From contig NC_061818.1 in the NCBI RefSeq assembly GCF_021462225.1, positions 21,525,978 through 21,589,977 of the forward strand: a stretch of 64,000 nucleotides of DNA, in the 5' to 3' direction. Below are positions 49,285 through 62,410 of this stretch, piece after piece. The stretch's first letter is position 1; each line of letters starts with the position of its first letter. Both the position numbers and the translations under genes were made by a program. The notes under the pieces were generated by a model, which was given only the letters and a program-made list of their open reading frames with translations, searched no databases and was not told the origin of the DNA. The stretch is from Girardinichthys multiradiatus (Eukaryota > Chordata > Actinopteri > Cyprinodontiformes > Goodeidae).

Positions 49285-49787
49285 CAACATTGAATTGTCC
49301 GCGCATTTTGCTTGGAGGAGTAGAGAATAAATCGAAACTTGAATGATATTGACAATTATAATAAATTCAAAATCTTTAATACTTTCGATTACTTTCACTT
49401 GTGAGCCAAACAATACAGGAGTAATTATATTTTATTTTCAGGAAGATTCATTAATTAATAGGATATAAATAATTGTATATTGTAAGGAATGATCAAAAAG
49501 AAAGTAGGAATTGTGATATTATTGCAATTATATGACAATTCTTATACTTGAAAAAAATAGTTATTAAAAGGGAACTTGAAAATAAGGCCAATAATGTGAC
49601 TGATAATTATAATGAAAATATTATTTTCTTTGAATTGTTCAAACCAAGCAGGGCATTGGAAAGCGAACAAGTACACGTTCGCAGCATTTATCAAAGCAAT
49701 TTTGTAAATTTACGTTTTTATAATTTTAAAATTAGATACAAAAGCATAAATTCGGAGGGTGTCATATTTGGAAGCTACCAATAGAGA
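49285..49787. other. AT-rich region between rnf151 and rps2 copy B
   Basis: Very AT-rich, no gene recognised. It may include more of the old LINE whose 3' end follows, but I could not align it to the element at 1-3954 with confidence. Confidence 0.4.
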
Positions 49788-49868
49788 CAGCAGAGTGGAA
49801 GGTGGCGGTAATGCACCTAAAAGTTGTTTGCAAACCGCCATAAAAAAAAGAAAGAAGAAGAAGAAGAA
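49788..49868 (+). mobile_element. LINE 3' end in front of rps2 copy B
   Basis: GGTGGCGGTAATGCACC, then AACCGCCATAAAA and a (GAA)n run, is the same type of LINE 3' terminus as at 3885-3954. It is clearly diverged from it (roughly three quarters alike by eye), while the rps2 sequence that follows is nearly identical between copies. Confidence 0.7.
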
Positions 49869-49973
49869 CCCGCAGAGAGCATATTCTCTCATTACGGAAA
49901 CATCGCGATAACACGTTTCAGATAAAACCCGGCGGAACTTCCTCATGGGCCTTCTTCCTGTCATACTGATCAC
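49869..49973 (+). promoter_or_regulatory. rps2: rps2 copy B proximal promoter and leader exon
   Basis: Same sequence as the copy A promoter, including the pyrimidine-rich start at about 49950 and the donor GTAAGT at 49974. Copy B therefore keeps the same short promoter and is unlikely to be a retrocopy. Confidence 0.6.
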
Positions 49974-50253
49974 GTAAGTGGATATGTCCGCTTTTGTATT
50001 GAAATCTTTAATTATTTCGTACATCGTTCAGCGAAACACGTTAATTTAACATCTAATCCAACACGTACACATTTTCTCTTAATTATCTGCTGATATTTAA
50101 AGGTAAATGTGAGCTAAAATTATACTTTAAAAGGAAAGATAAAATCTAAACATGGAGGCGATGCTCATGTCTGCTGTCCATAATTAGACTCATAATTTAT
50201 CCCTGTTAAGTAATTGACCTAATGTTTGATTTTATTTTTGACATGTACAGCAA

Positions 50254-52314
<2,061 letters not shown>

Positions 52315-52343
52315 ATGTTTTGTACAGAACATTGTTGAATAAA

Positions 52344-53391
52344 CGTTCTGACAGACCACTTGATGCATTATGGGTTTTTTGTGTAGTGGACAGGTTTTCT
52401 TTGCAGTCTGGCAGATGATGGAATTTGAATTTAGTTTTCTAGGTCTGGAAAAATATGGGGGAAACGTGTGTTTCTGGACTTCAATTTTTATGTAGATCTT
52501 TATATTAAAGTGACACATCCCAAACATTTCACCCATAAGTGGTTTGAGTTACTAAAAAAGCACATGTTACTCTAGAAATGTAAGCATGAGTTTAAGAAAG
52601 GATATTTGTGGGAACCCTTTATATAGGAACTGTTACTAAAAAGTTAGTGAAATATGGATCCCATTCTTAACACCTGGTTTTATTGCTTTGATAGCTGAAG
52701 CAATAAAGAAAAGTGGTGCTGCTGATTGTAAGATTAAAGAATCCCATCTGTTAGGAGGGGGTAACATGAATAAAGACAGTGTTTCACCTTCAAGTAGGAT
52801 TCATGGGTCTATTTCATGGACAGAATACTGGGCTGGTTTAATGAGGAAGTGTAGTGCTGAATTTTTTATTTTATTTTGAAAAAATGGGACTTCAAACTCT
52901 TCAATCTAGACATTAAATGGGTTAAAACTGAAAATAAGCCTAGAAAAAGGTTAAATTTGCATAAAAACATCAGGCCAAAAAGCAGCTTAAACTACAATTG
53001 AAAGGCCATCTACTAGAAAATCAAATTTGGCCATAATGTTTATTAGCCTTGTGTATGACCAATAAATGTATGGCCAAATGAGACGTTAAACATACAGTTA
53101 CCAGTTTACTGTTTTTTTCTTACTCTGTACAGTTAATGTGGATGTTAGGTTAAGTGATGTGAAATTAGCAGTGGTACTTTTTTTTTTTTTTTTTTACAAA
53201 AACCTGTACATATGAACAGAATAGGTTTCCAGACTTTCTGTATTATGGAAAAATAAATCAAGATGTATTTTAGTGTTGATTTGGCCCAACCCAAGTCCAG
53301 CTAATTGATCCATTTGGTATCCGAGTTCCCTTATCACAATCTGAACTGGTTTACAGAGGATAGTTTGGCTATTTAAAAAAACAGCCTTTAT
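52344..53391. other. Duplicated 3' flank of rps2 copy B
   Basis: It matches the flank of copy A closely up to GAGTTCC (53323-53329), skips about 293 bases of the copy A sequence, then matches 7700-7766 and ends in GCCTTTATA. No gene. Confidence 0.8.
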
Positions 53392-53783
53392 ATAGGAGCT
53401 TGTTGCTTAATTTTAGATGTTTAGATGGAACAGACTGGGAGTTCAAAACGTATTGTTTTGTTTTGTGTCAAGGCAAAAATAAATGTGCTCATCCTTTCTC
53501 CAAAGTGTAGTTTACTGAGTTAATATGCTGTGAGGGAAGTACACATAATTTATCACAAAACACCAAGAAAGTTTTGAAAAAGGCATCAGTTTCAGGAAAC
53601 ATGAACAAAAACACAAAAGCTGTTTTGTTAAACACGTCAAAATAGAAAATAGACAAATACATAATAGAAAAACATTTTCAAAATGGCAACAAATTAAAAA
53701 ACAGATAAAAGTTTCAGCACATTTTGAAAGGAAGAAAGGGAAGAAAATAATCAATTCAATAAACACCAAACAGCCGAAAAACA
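53389..53783. repeat. Duplicated block B fused to rps2 copy B
   Basis: TATAGGAGCTTGTTGCTTAA onward matches 46416-46449, then joins ATGGAACAGACTGGGAGTTC matching 46807-47165. It ends at AACAGCCGAAAAACA, after which the sequences differ. Confidence 0.85.
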
Positions 53784-54888
53784 GTGGCAGTATCATGCTG
53801 TGGGGATTGTTTTTTTTCTTCAACAGGGACAGGGTGGTAAAAAGAAATTATAATCAGGTCAAATAAAATAATTTTAAATCATCAGTTGTTGAAGCAGGTA
53901 CATATTAACACATGGTCAATATGTAGCATGAAAGACATTTTGGTTGCGTATTGGAAAAAGTTAGTTGTTAAACAATCAAAACTTTTAAAGTACAGAATGA
54001 CACATTGTCAAAATGACTACCTCCCCCTTAAATCACCTAAAACATCCTGTTTTGCTTTGGTTGTTTTCAGATTTTCTCATTTTACACACTGAACTAATAG
54101 AGAATCAAAAAAGACAACATTAAAAAGAATAACCTTCAAACTCATGTTTGAATGGCAAAGTGCCACTAGCTTAAAAATGTGTTAGACAGTGCAGAATGTA
54201 AACTTAGACCCTCTCCAAAAAGTCCTCTCTGAAAGCATGAGGGCTACTAGTCACAGAAAATAAACAAAATATAAAATTCAATGACTTCTACCTCTGTATT
54301 GTCAGTTTTATCACACCATCACCTTCCTGCTTCTGAGTGCTGGCAGCTTCAATAACACAGGCGGCCTTTAGACATACATCTGTCGGCAAACATAATTTAC
54401 TATCTGCACTCTGATCAGTTTACAGGGAGATAGGCCCCTGCAGACGGCGACACAGCTTTGTCTCAAAGTTTCAAAGGAGTACTTGAGATGTGTGGCAATG
54501 TTGTTGTTCGCTATCATCATCTGAGAGAGGGGGTCCTTGTTTTACTTGGACCCTGGAGAGAGTGAGGGATCAGTTAAAAGATGGAGAATAAGGTGGCCGA
54601 TTGTCTCGAATGTTTAATAAACGTTAATCTTTCATGAACTATTCCTCCAACTTTGAGTTTGAGTTAGACACCATGGTTACCAAACACATTTGCAGAGGCG
54701 TGTGGCACTTTGAGAACAATTTATCTTTTTTCTTTTGGGCAAACCAAGACTGAATGTGTTGCGGTTCTGCAAACTGCCCGTCAAACAACCTTCCCCTCAA
54801 ACTCATAACTTATATTATAAGTTCTTCATCATAACTTAACTCATCCTCTCTTGAGATCGTATTTGATTCGGCTAGAGATACGTTGGTC
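53784..54888. other. Intergenic, no gene seen
   Basis: It begins with a scrap of Tc1-like repeat (GTGGCAGTATCATGCTGTGG). The remainder shows no recognisable gene or repeat. Confidence 0.4.
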
Positions 54889-57800
54889 TGCAAAAGCATT
54901 CATATCTCTTGAACTTTTTCAGATTTTGTCACATTAAAAAAACAAATTTAAACACTGTGCATCAACTTGAACGCACCATCTCCAGCACAACATGGTGGTA
55001 ATAGTACCATGATGTGGGGATGCTTTGTAAGAGTTGATTTGAAGATGGATGTAGTTGAATACAGGATTATACTAAAGGAAAACCTATTAAAGACTGCAGA
55101 TGACTTTTGACTGGGGTACAGGTCCGCCTTCCAGCAGGAGAAGTACCCTCATCCAGGGCCTCAATAGAATGGCTTAGATCAAAGCATATTCAAGTGTTAG
55201 AATGTCTCAGTCAAAGTCTAGAAATAAATCCTAATTAAAGCTGCAAGCAGCCTTGAAGGCCCTCGCACCTCCGCGCAACTCGGCCTGTGCAGCGACCGCG
55301 GGAGCCTGGCATCGCCTACTCCACGCCACCGACAATCACGCCGCTCAGTTGTGCACATCAACAGTAGGGGGCAGTGTAAGCAGGCTGTCATACAATCTTC
55401 GGTGAAGCCAAGTACTGCTCTGGTGAGAAGCATTAAAAATGGGGCTGAAATCTCACCCTCCTGATGAAAGCTGCACTCATTTGTTTGTTAGTGGGCGGCC
55501 CTGAAATGATGTCTGAAACTGACTGTGGCAACATGTTCAGCATTGATCCCTGATGATGTATATTACATTTTAAGTGGATCTGATGATGTATGAGGGAGAT
55601 AGAGCACTTGAAATGTCATAGGGGGCGCTGTTGATCTAAATTTCAATGTAATCCAAAAGAGCTGTTTAGGGGCTGACAAAGATCAAGCATATTTAGTTTG
55701 GAGTCAATTGGACCTTCCACGTGGAAGCTACACTCATTTGTTTCTTAGTGGGCGGGGCTAAAGTGATGTCATCAATTGACCATGTCAACATGTCCATCAT
55801 TAACTCACGATCATGTATACTACATTTCAAGTGGGTCCGATGATGTATGAGGGAGATAGAGCAGTTGAAATATCCTAGGGGGCGCCGTTGATCCAAATTC
55901 CAATGTAATCCAATAGAGCTGTTTGGGGTCTGACAAAGATCAAGCATATTCAGTTTGGAGCAAATCAGACGATGCATGTGTAATTTAGAGGCACCCTCCA
56001 GCCAAACCTGTCAGTACTAGAGACTAAGTTAGACCATTGTGTTATCTGTCAATGGAGACAGTTTCATGTTGATTAGGTGAAGGAGATCACATATGGCCCA
56101 CACTAAGTGAAACATTACACTTCCTGTTCTCAGGGGGCGGGGCTTCGATGATGTCAGCATTTGACCATTGAATATTGATCAGGGTGTCATCTGAATCAAT
56201 CCCAGAAAGTTTCATGTGTCTGTGATTTTCCTTGTAGGAGCTATATCAATTTCGTCTTTTATGGCGAGAAGTCATATTTTGAGGCGTGGCCACGCCCACA
56301 CGCTTTCATGTATCAAAAACCTTTTGATAACTTTTGATCCCCAATTCCTTTAGAGTATACTGAGTGATTTTTAAGTCTCCAAGTCAAAAGCTGTAGGAGG
56401 AGTTCGCTCAGATATGTGGGCTAGAGACGCCCAAAACAGGGTCAAAATGGCAACTTCAATCCAAAATGGCCGACTTCCTGTTGAGTTTGGACCAATGCTC
56501 CAAGAGATTTTTTTGTAGGTCCTGACAAGTTACATATGTGTACCAAATTTCAGGTTCCTCGGTCAAAGCATGGCTAGGGGCTGTGTTTTTTTTTTTTTCT
56601 AGGGGGCGCTGTGTACAAATTAGGCCACGCCCACCAAATATGTCATCAGATCTCTGTTGGGGACTGGACAAGGATCAATCACATTGAATTTGGTGCAGAT
56701 CAGATGATGTATGTGGAAATTAGAGCGAAACATATGGCCATGGTGTGACAACTGACTTCGCCGCGCCAACACGGCCACGCCCTTTTATGAAACGTCACTG
56801 TGCTTCAAACGAAGTTAGACCCACTAGTTATCTGTCACCTGACACAGTCTGAAGTGGATTGAATGTAGATAGGCAGATAGCCACCTTTCCAAGTAAAAAA
56901 AGTGACTTCCTGTTCCCAGGGGGCGTGGCTTTGATTTTGTCGGCATATGACCCCATAGGATCTTCGGGAACCCAAAGGTCCTCCTTCATGCCAACTTTGG
57001 AGCGATTTCGCATTTCTTTGGTAAAGTTATTGAATTTTTTCACTTTGGGCGCAGACGCTGTTTTTGTGCCCCGGCCACGCCCCCCTAAACATGGCCGAAA
57101 ACTCACGATTTTTATATCTTTTAATCCCCCATGCCTTCACTGCATATTGACCAAATATGAAGCTGATAGCTCAAAATCCCTAGGAGGAGTTCGTTAAAGT
57201 TCGAGGTGAGTAAAAGTGAAAATTGGCAAAAATTGGCCTTTGACCCAAAATGGCTGACTTCCTGTGCATTTTAGGGCATACTCCCAAGGGACTTTTTTTC
57301 TTGGTTTGAGGAGCTCTACCTGTGTGCCAAATTTCAGATCTCTACAACTTACGGTTCGGCCTGTCTCACTTTAGGGGGCGATGTAGAGCCGTTTGGCCAC
57401 ACCCACTGACAACGACATTAAGGAACAAGAATTTCACGCGGGGAACAATTTTGGGTAAAATCTGGTGAGTTTTTGTGGATGGCAAAGTCCCCAAATTGCC
57501 CCGCAAAGACGCAACGGAAAAAAGAAGAAAGAAAGAATAAGAAATCCTACGATTACAATAGGCCATTGCAGTTTTCCTGCTCGGGCCTAATTAGATTCTG
57601 TGACTTAAAAACCCTGTTCATAGAAGCTCTCCATACAGTTTGACTGAGATCGAGCTATTTGTACATGAACAATAGGCATAAATTTCAGTCTCTTGATGTC
57701 CAAAACTGCCGAAGACATACCTCAAAATACTTGCAGTTGGAACTGCAGCATATTGTTGTCCAAGGTTTTGACACAGAAGATCTGAAAACAAATGTAGCTA

Positions 57801-57960
57801 CACTTTTGAGATTTTTGATTAAAAAAATGAATTCCTTCTATTACACCTTTCTTTGGTCTGTCACATCAAATCTAATTAAAATTCATTCAGGTTTATGGTT
57901 GTAATGTGGTAAATAGTGAAATAATTTGATGGGTGTGAATACTTTTGCAAGGCATTTATA
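54889..57960 (+). mobile_element. Tc1/mariner-like relic split by a 2.35 kb insertion
   Basis: The left part (54889-55238; 'CTGCAAAAGCATTCATATCT', 'CCATGATGTGGGGATGCTTT') and right part (57589-57960; 'GATTCTGTGACTTAAAAACC', 'GAATACTTTTGCAAGGCATT') read as one element when the insert is removed. The family is that of 15540-16350. It has no ORF. Confidence 0.6.
55239..57588. mobile_element. Unclassified 2.35 kb repeat with internal duplication and GGGGGCG motifs
   Basis: It starts AAGCTGCAAGCAGCC and ends TTTTCCTGCTCGGGCC, with TAATTA on both sides (55233-55238 and 57589-57594) as a likely target duplication. No terminal inverted repeats and no coding sequence. Two direct copies of a segment of about 255 bases lie at roughly 55460-55715 and 55716-55970. 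AGGGGGCG-type motifs recur near 55365, 55618, 55876, 56137, 56600, 56918 and 57372. It resembles a widespread fish repeat whose class I do not know. Confidence 0.6.
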
Positions 57961-59300
57961 AAGAAGTCAGGAAATGCTCCTACCCTGTTTCATTTTACAT
58001 TTTCCACTTAGTGTCTGTGCAAACCTGCATCTCACACATAAACATGGAGCTGTGCAGACCTCGTGACCCCTCCAAATCCCCACAGACACCCATCGATGGG
58101 TTGTCTTGATAGCAGAAATTGCTCCTTTGGTTCATATTGATTGCTAACTTCTGTGCAGAAAAAACTGTCTGGAGGTGCTTGAGCTTTTTAAACTGCTCAG
58201 TGATTACGAGCCAATCGCTGCCTTATAATCTACATCACTCCCGGTGTTCAATGAGGGTTAAGGAGGTGCTCTGACTCTGTGTTTCACACTGCATGATGTC
58301 AAAGTTTCAGAAGAAAGACAATGTTTTAAACTCCACCTGCTTAGGGACTAAAAAAAAATAGATAAATAACAGAATCTGACTGCACTGTTCAATGATTAGG
58401 ATTAATTGGAATGCATGTACCTGACCTTTGTGAAGTGCCTTGAGACGACATGTGTTGTGAATTGGCGCTATATAAATAAACTGAATTTAATTTAATTGAA
58501 TTTCACTTTAAATGAACATGCATTTTGTTAAATAGTAAATTCAGAAGCAAGAAAACATTTGCTGTGACATATGTGGATGCTTGTTAAATCAGGGGATTTC
58601 CACATATCCTTTGAGTTTTATGGCCTTCAGCAATTACATTGTGCAAATGAGAGACGCACATTCGGTTTCTAAAGAAACTCAACAGCATTAAATCATTCAT
58701 CTTCCTCCCTATCAAAAATAATCATCATCGCAATTTCTTTATATCCTTCCAAATAAATCAAATACCCCATAATCTTACCTGTCATTCAGTGCACAGTGAC
58801 TCTATTTGCTTATCAAGCAGAGAACACTGCCAGCATTAAACACATTGAAGTCAATCCCTTTCATTGCCTATCTGCAACAATTACTGCAGGAAGTGAATCC
58901 GTATTAACTTTGAAACAGTTTTGGGCTCGCCTTCAGAAAAGCTTCCCTTCTCTCATGTGGACCAGCAGCTCTGTTGTGTCCCCAAAAATCACAGACCTCA
59001 TAAGTCTTAAAGTGAGACCAGATGAGCGTGTCTTTGAGTGCTGCGCTTCCACTGGCATGAAGGTTGAAAAGGAAGACGACTCAGAAGATGTTCCCACAAG
59101 AATGAAGCCCTCTGACAACCTTTTATGATTATTAGGCCAACAACAAAATGAGGTTGTGGTAACGCTTTGAAGAGAGACGACCGGATATGTGATATTATAT
59201 TACCACAACTAAAGAAACGATGAACCTGCGTTAACTTGTGAAATTACATTTGGATCCAAGTTGGCACAAATACCTAGCAATTCAGTCAAATACAATACAG
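57961..59300. other. Intergenic with one dispersed repeat
   Basis: 58370-58500 is a second copy of the repeat at 44590-44735. A 110-codon frame at 58796-59128 has no family resemblance I recognise and is not called. Confidence 0.4.
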
Positions 59301-59309
59301 CTCAGGTAA

Positions 59310-60000
59310 TACATATGGATTTATCTTTTACATTGCTGTGGAGAAACATTGGCCATTTCTTCTTTGCAGAATTCTTTTAATTCAGCCACATTGGAGGGTG
59401 TTTGTGCATGAATGACCTATTTAAGCTCATTCCACAGGACCTCAATCGAATTTAAATAAAGACTTTGAATAGGCCGCACAAAAACCTTAATATTTATTTT
59501 AATTAGTTTTTTCTGAGCCATCCAAAGGTGGACTTGCTGGTGTGGTTCAGATAATTGTCCTGTTGTATAGCTCTGACTGAAACAGCCAGAACATCTCACC
59601 ACCACCACCACTATGTTTGACTCTAGGTATGTTTTTTTCTAAAATGCCTCATTAGTTTTACATCAAATGTAATGAGAAACACACCTTCCAAAGAGTTCCA
59701 CTTTTGTTTTATCAGTCCAAGCAAAGTTTTTTCCAAAAGTCTTTGGGAGCATCAAGCTATTTGTGGAATATATTTTTTTTGGCCAGCAGTGGTTTTGCCG
59801 CTCTCCTACGGTCTCATTCTTGTTATTGAATCATGAACACTGACCGAAACCAAGGCCAATGAGGTCTGCTGTGCTTTAGATGTTTTGGGTTCTTTTGATA
59901 AAAATTCCTGTTTCTTATCTGTTCTTGAATTTCTTCAAATAGACACAAAGTCTTGCTTTTTGCAATCTTTTTAGCCTACTTCATGCTGGGAGAAGGGTTC
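59310..60000 (-). mobile_element. DNA-transposon-like relic
   Basis: Contains 'CTCACCACCACCACCACTAT', 'GTTTTATCAGTCCAAGCAAA' and 'CTCATTCTTGTTATTGAATC', phrases typical of fish DNA-transposon relics read from the minus strand. No ORF. Family not fixed. Confidence 0.4.
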
Positions 60001-61489
60001 TATTTAATTTTCTTTTAAAATATAAAAGTTACTGCTTTTTTACAATTATAGGTTTTTTGTCTTAACTGTATCTGCTACTTGCACTGTAGTTGTTAGGAAG
60101 AACATTTTCTTCACCTCTGACTGTATTTACACGTTTCGAGAGAACAAACGGTGATGAATTTATGTTGACCTGTGAGTGTCAAAGCAATTAAAGTTTTTAT
60201 CACTTTTGAATCATCTTACTCAAAATAATCAGCAGGCCAACCTTAAAGTGAAATATCCCACTTTAACGCCTCATTTATCTCACAGCAGGTCTGTTTCCCC
60301 CTGTTAAGTCAAATATTTGGTTCGCTCTTGTCCCTCTCGGCCAAAACAACCTCCACCACCCGAGCTGCTGGTTTGCTCAACTGGGTCTCACACAAATTCA
60401 CATTCCTTTGAAAGATCCCACAGGGTAGAGGCCTATCTCTTGTTTCTGCTGCACACACACTGACTCCCTCTGGCCTGCAGTATCTAACAGGACAGGTGAT
60501 CCTATTTTAGCACAACTGACTCAACTGTGAGCCCATGGACAGGAGAAATGTTTCCCTCCTCCTCCTCTTTTCTTTTTTAAAAATGACAGCTCTCTTTTCT
60601 CACAGTTACAGTGACAGATTGGAATTCGAAAAACATGGGAAACTCCAAAGAGCGGACAGACAAAATGCTGTGGTTTTACACCAGTAATTACGCTCTGTTA
60701 ACACCCATCTGATGGCTGTTTGTGTTTTTATTTACAGAAACCAGGCTGGACTTATTTACATTAATGAATACGTAGGACCCAGTGAAATCACGCAGCATTC
60801 TGCCAACATTGTACACACAAATCTTGGCTCATTTTAGTCGTTGTACACATGTTGGGAGAGTGTAAAAACTATCATGCGTCCCTACTTGGGTGGAGACTCT
60901 GGCCCAAGTAACAGAAGCTCTGTGTTCAATGTGAGGGTTCGCGTTGGGGATTCACAGCAATGGAAAGAAAGTTGTTTTTTGCTCGCCGGGCGGAAATAGA
61001 TGGTGACAGCGACACATAAAAGGCAGGACTGAGGTTTTCAGCTGACGTCACGGCAATCAACATTTAAGACGACGAGGAGTTTCAATGAAAGGAAGCCATA
61101 CGGAGCAGCCCACAGGCTTGTCACTTAAAAACCATATATAGGATTGCAGGATGGAAGAATAGACCCCTGTAATCACATGCATATTTGTACAGAACTGTGC
61201 AAAGGTTTTAAATCACACCTAGTGACTTCATGTTTTCATTTCAAAGAGCCTAGCTTTCTTGTTTTCTTTCACATTGGTCTTGATAGTTCATCAAGCTTTC
61301 TGAAGGCCATTCAAAGTTCTACTCTCGACTTTGGCTAATTGTTTATATGTTCAGTCCAGTAACTTTGTTTTTGTTTTTGCTGATAACCCTAAACTGTCCT
61401 TTTCTAATTGATGCATGGAATATGTTGCTAAATTCTTGACAAGGAATGAACCATTACTGTGTCTATATGTTTTTATTTTTTAAATAGAG
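60001..61489. other. Intergenic, nothing recognised
   Basis: Mixed composition, no convincing exon or repeat family seen. Confidence 0.35.
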
Positions 61490-62410
61490 TGTGGCCTGAG
61501 TAAATACTTTGCAGAACTACCTTTTGCTGCAAATATAGCTGAAAGTCTTTTTGGTATATGTCTCTACCAGCTTTATACATCCAGAGACTGACATTTGTCA
61601 ATTTGTCTTTGTGAAATAGCTCAAGCTCAGTCAGATTAGACAGAAAGCAATTGTAAACATCAATTTTCAAGACTTGTCACTGGTTCTCAATTGGATTTAG
61701 GTCTGGACTTTGACTAGGCCATTCCTACACATGGATATGCTATGATCTAAAGCATTCCATTGTATGACTATATGTTTGGAGTTGTCATTTGAGAAGGTAA
61801 ACGTCTGCCCCAGTCCTAAGTTTGTTGCAGTCTCTAACAAGTTTTCATCCATGATTGCCCTAGTTCCCTTAGTTGCCATTAGCTCCATCCATCTTCCCGT
61901 CAACTCTGACCAGCTTCAATGTCCCTGATGCTGAAAAGCATTCCTATGGCCACCACCATGTTCAGGGTGATGTGCAGTATCCGTTTTCTTCCATACATGG
62001 CTTTCCTCTTGCCATGGTAAGATTTGTAGAAGATATTGAGTAATTGTTGTCCTGTTGACATATTCTCACCTGTGCTTGGGACCCCCACAGATCCTCCAGA
62101 GCTTGTTCACTAATGTTCTCTAACAAACCTCTGAGGTCTTCAGAACAGCTGGATTTCTACTGAGATTCAATTCCACACAGGTGGAGTCTATTTACTAATT
62201 AGGCAACTTCTGAATGCAATTGGTTGTACTGGTTTTATTTAGGGGCGTCAGAGTAATGGGACGGGATACAAATATGCGCCACGCTATTAAGATTTGCCCT
62301 GTATTTCCCAATTATGTACCAGTTTTTTGTTGGTCTATAACATTAACCCCCAATAAAAGATGTTAGTTTGTGGATATAATGTGGAAAAAGTTCAAAGTGC
62401 CAATGCACTG
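61490..62410 (-). mobile_element. Tc1-like relic
   Basis: The sequence follows a known fish Tc1-like pattern along its length: 'TTTGACTAGGCCATTCCTAC', 'CAGTCTCTAACAAGTTTTCA', 'AATGTTCTCTAACAAACCTC' and 'GGTGGAGTCTATTTACTAAT'. Numerous stops on the minus strand; inactive. Same family as 39890-41975. Confidence 0.6.

Noticed and set aside
58796..59128. 110-codon frame
   Set aside because: No recognisable family, no poly(A) or splice evidence, and a similar open frame exists on the other strand.
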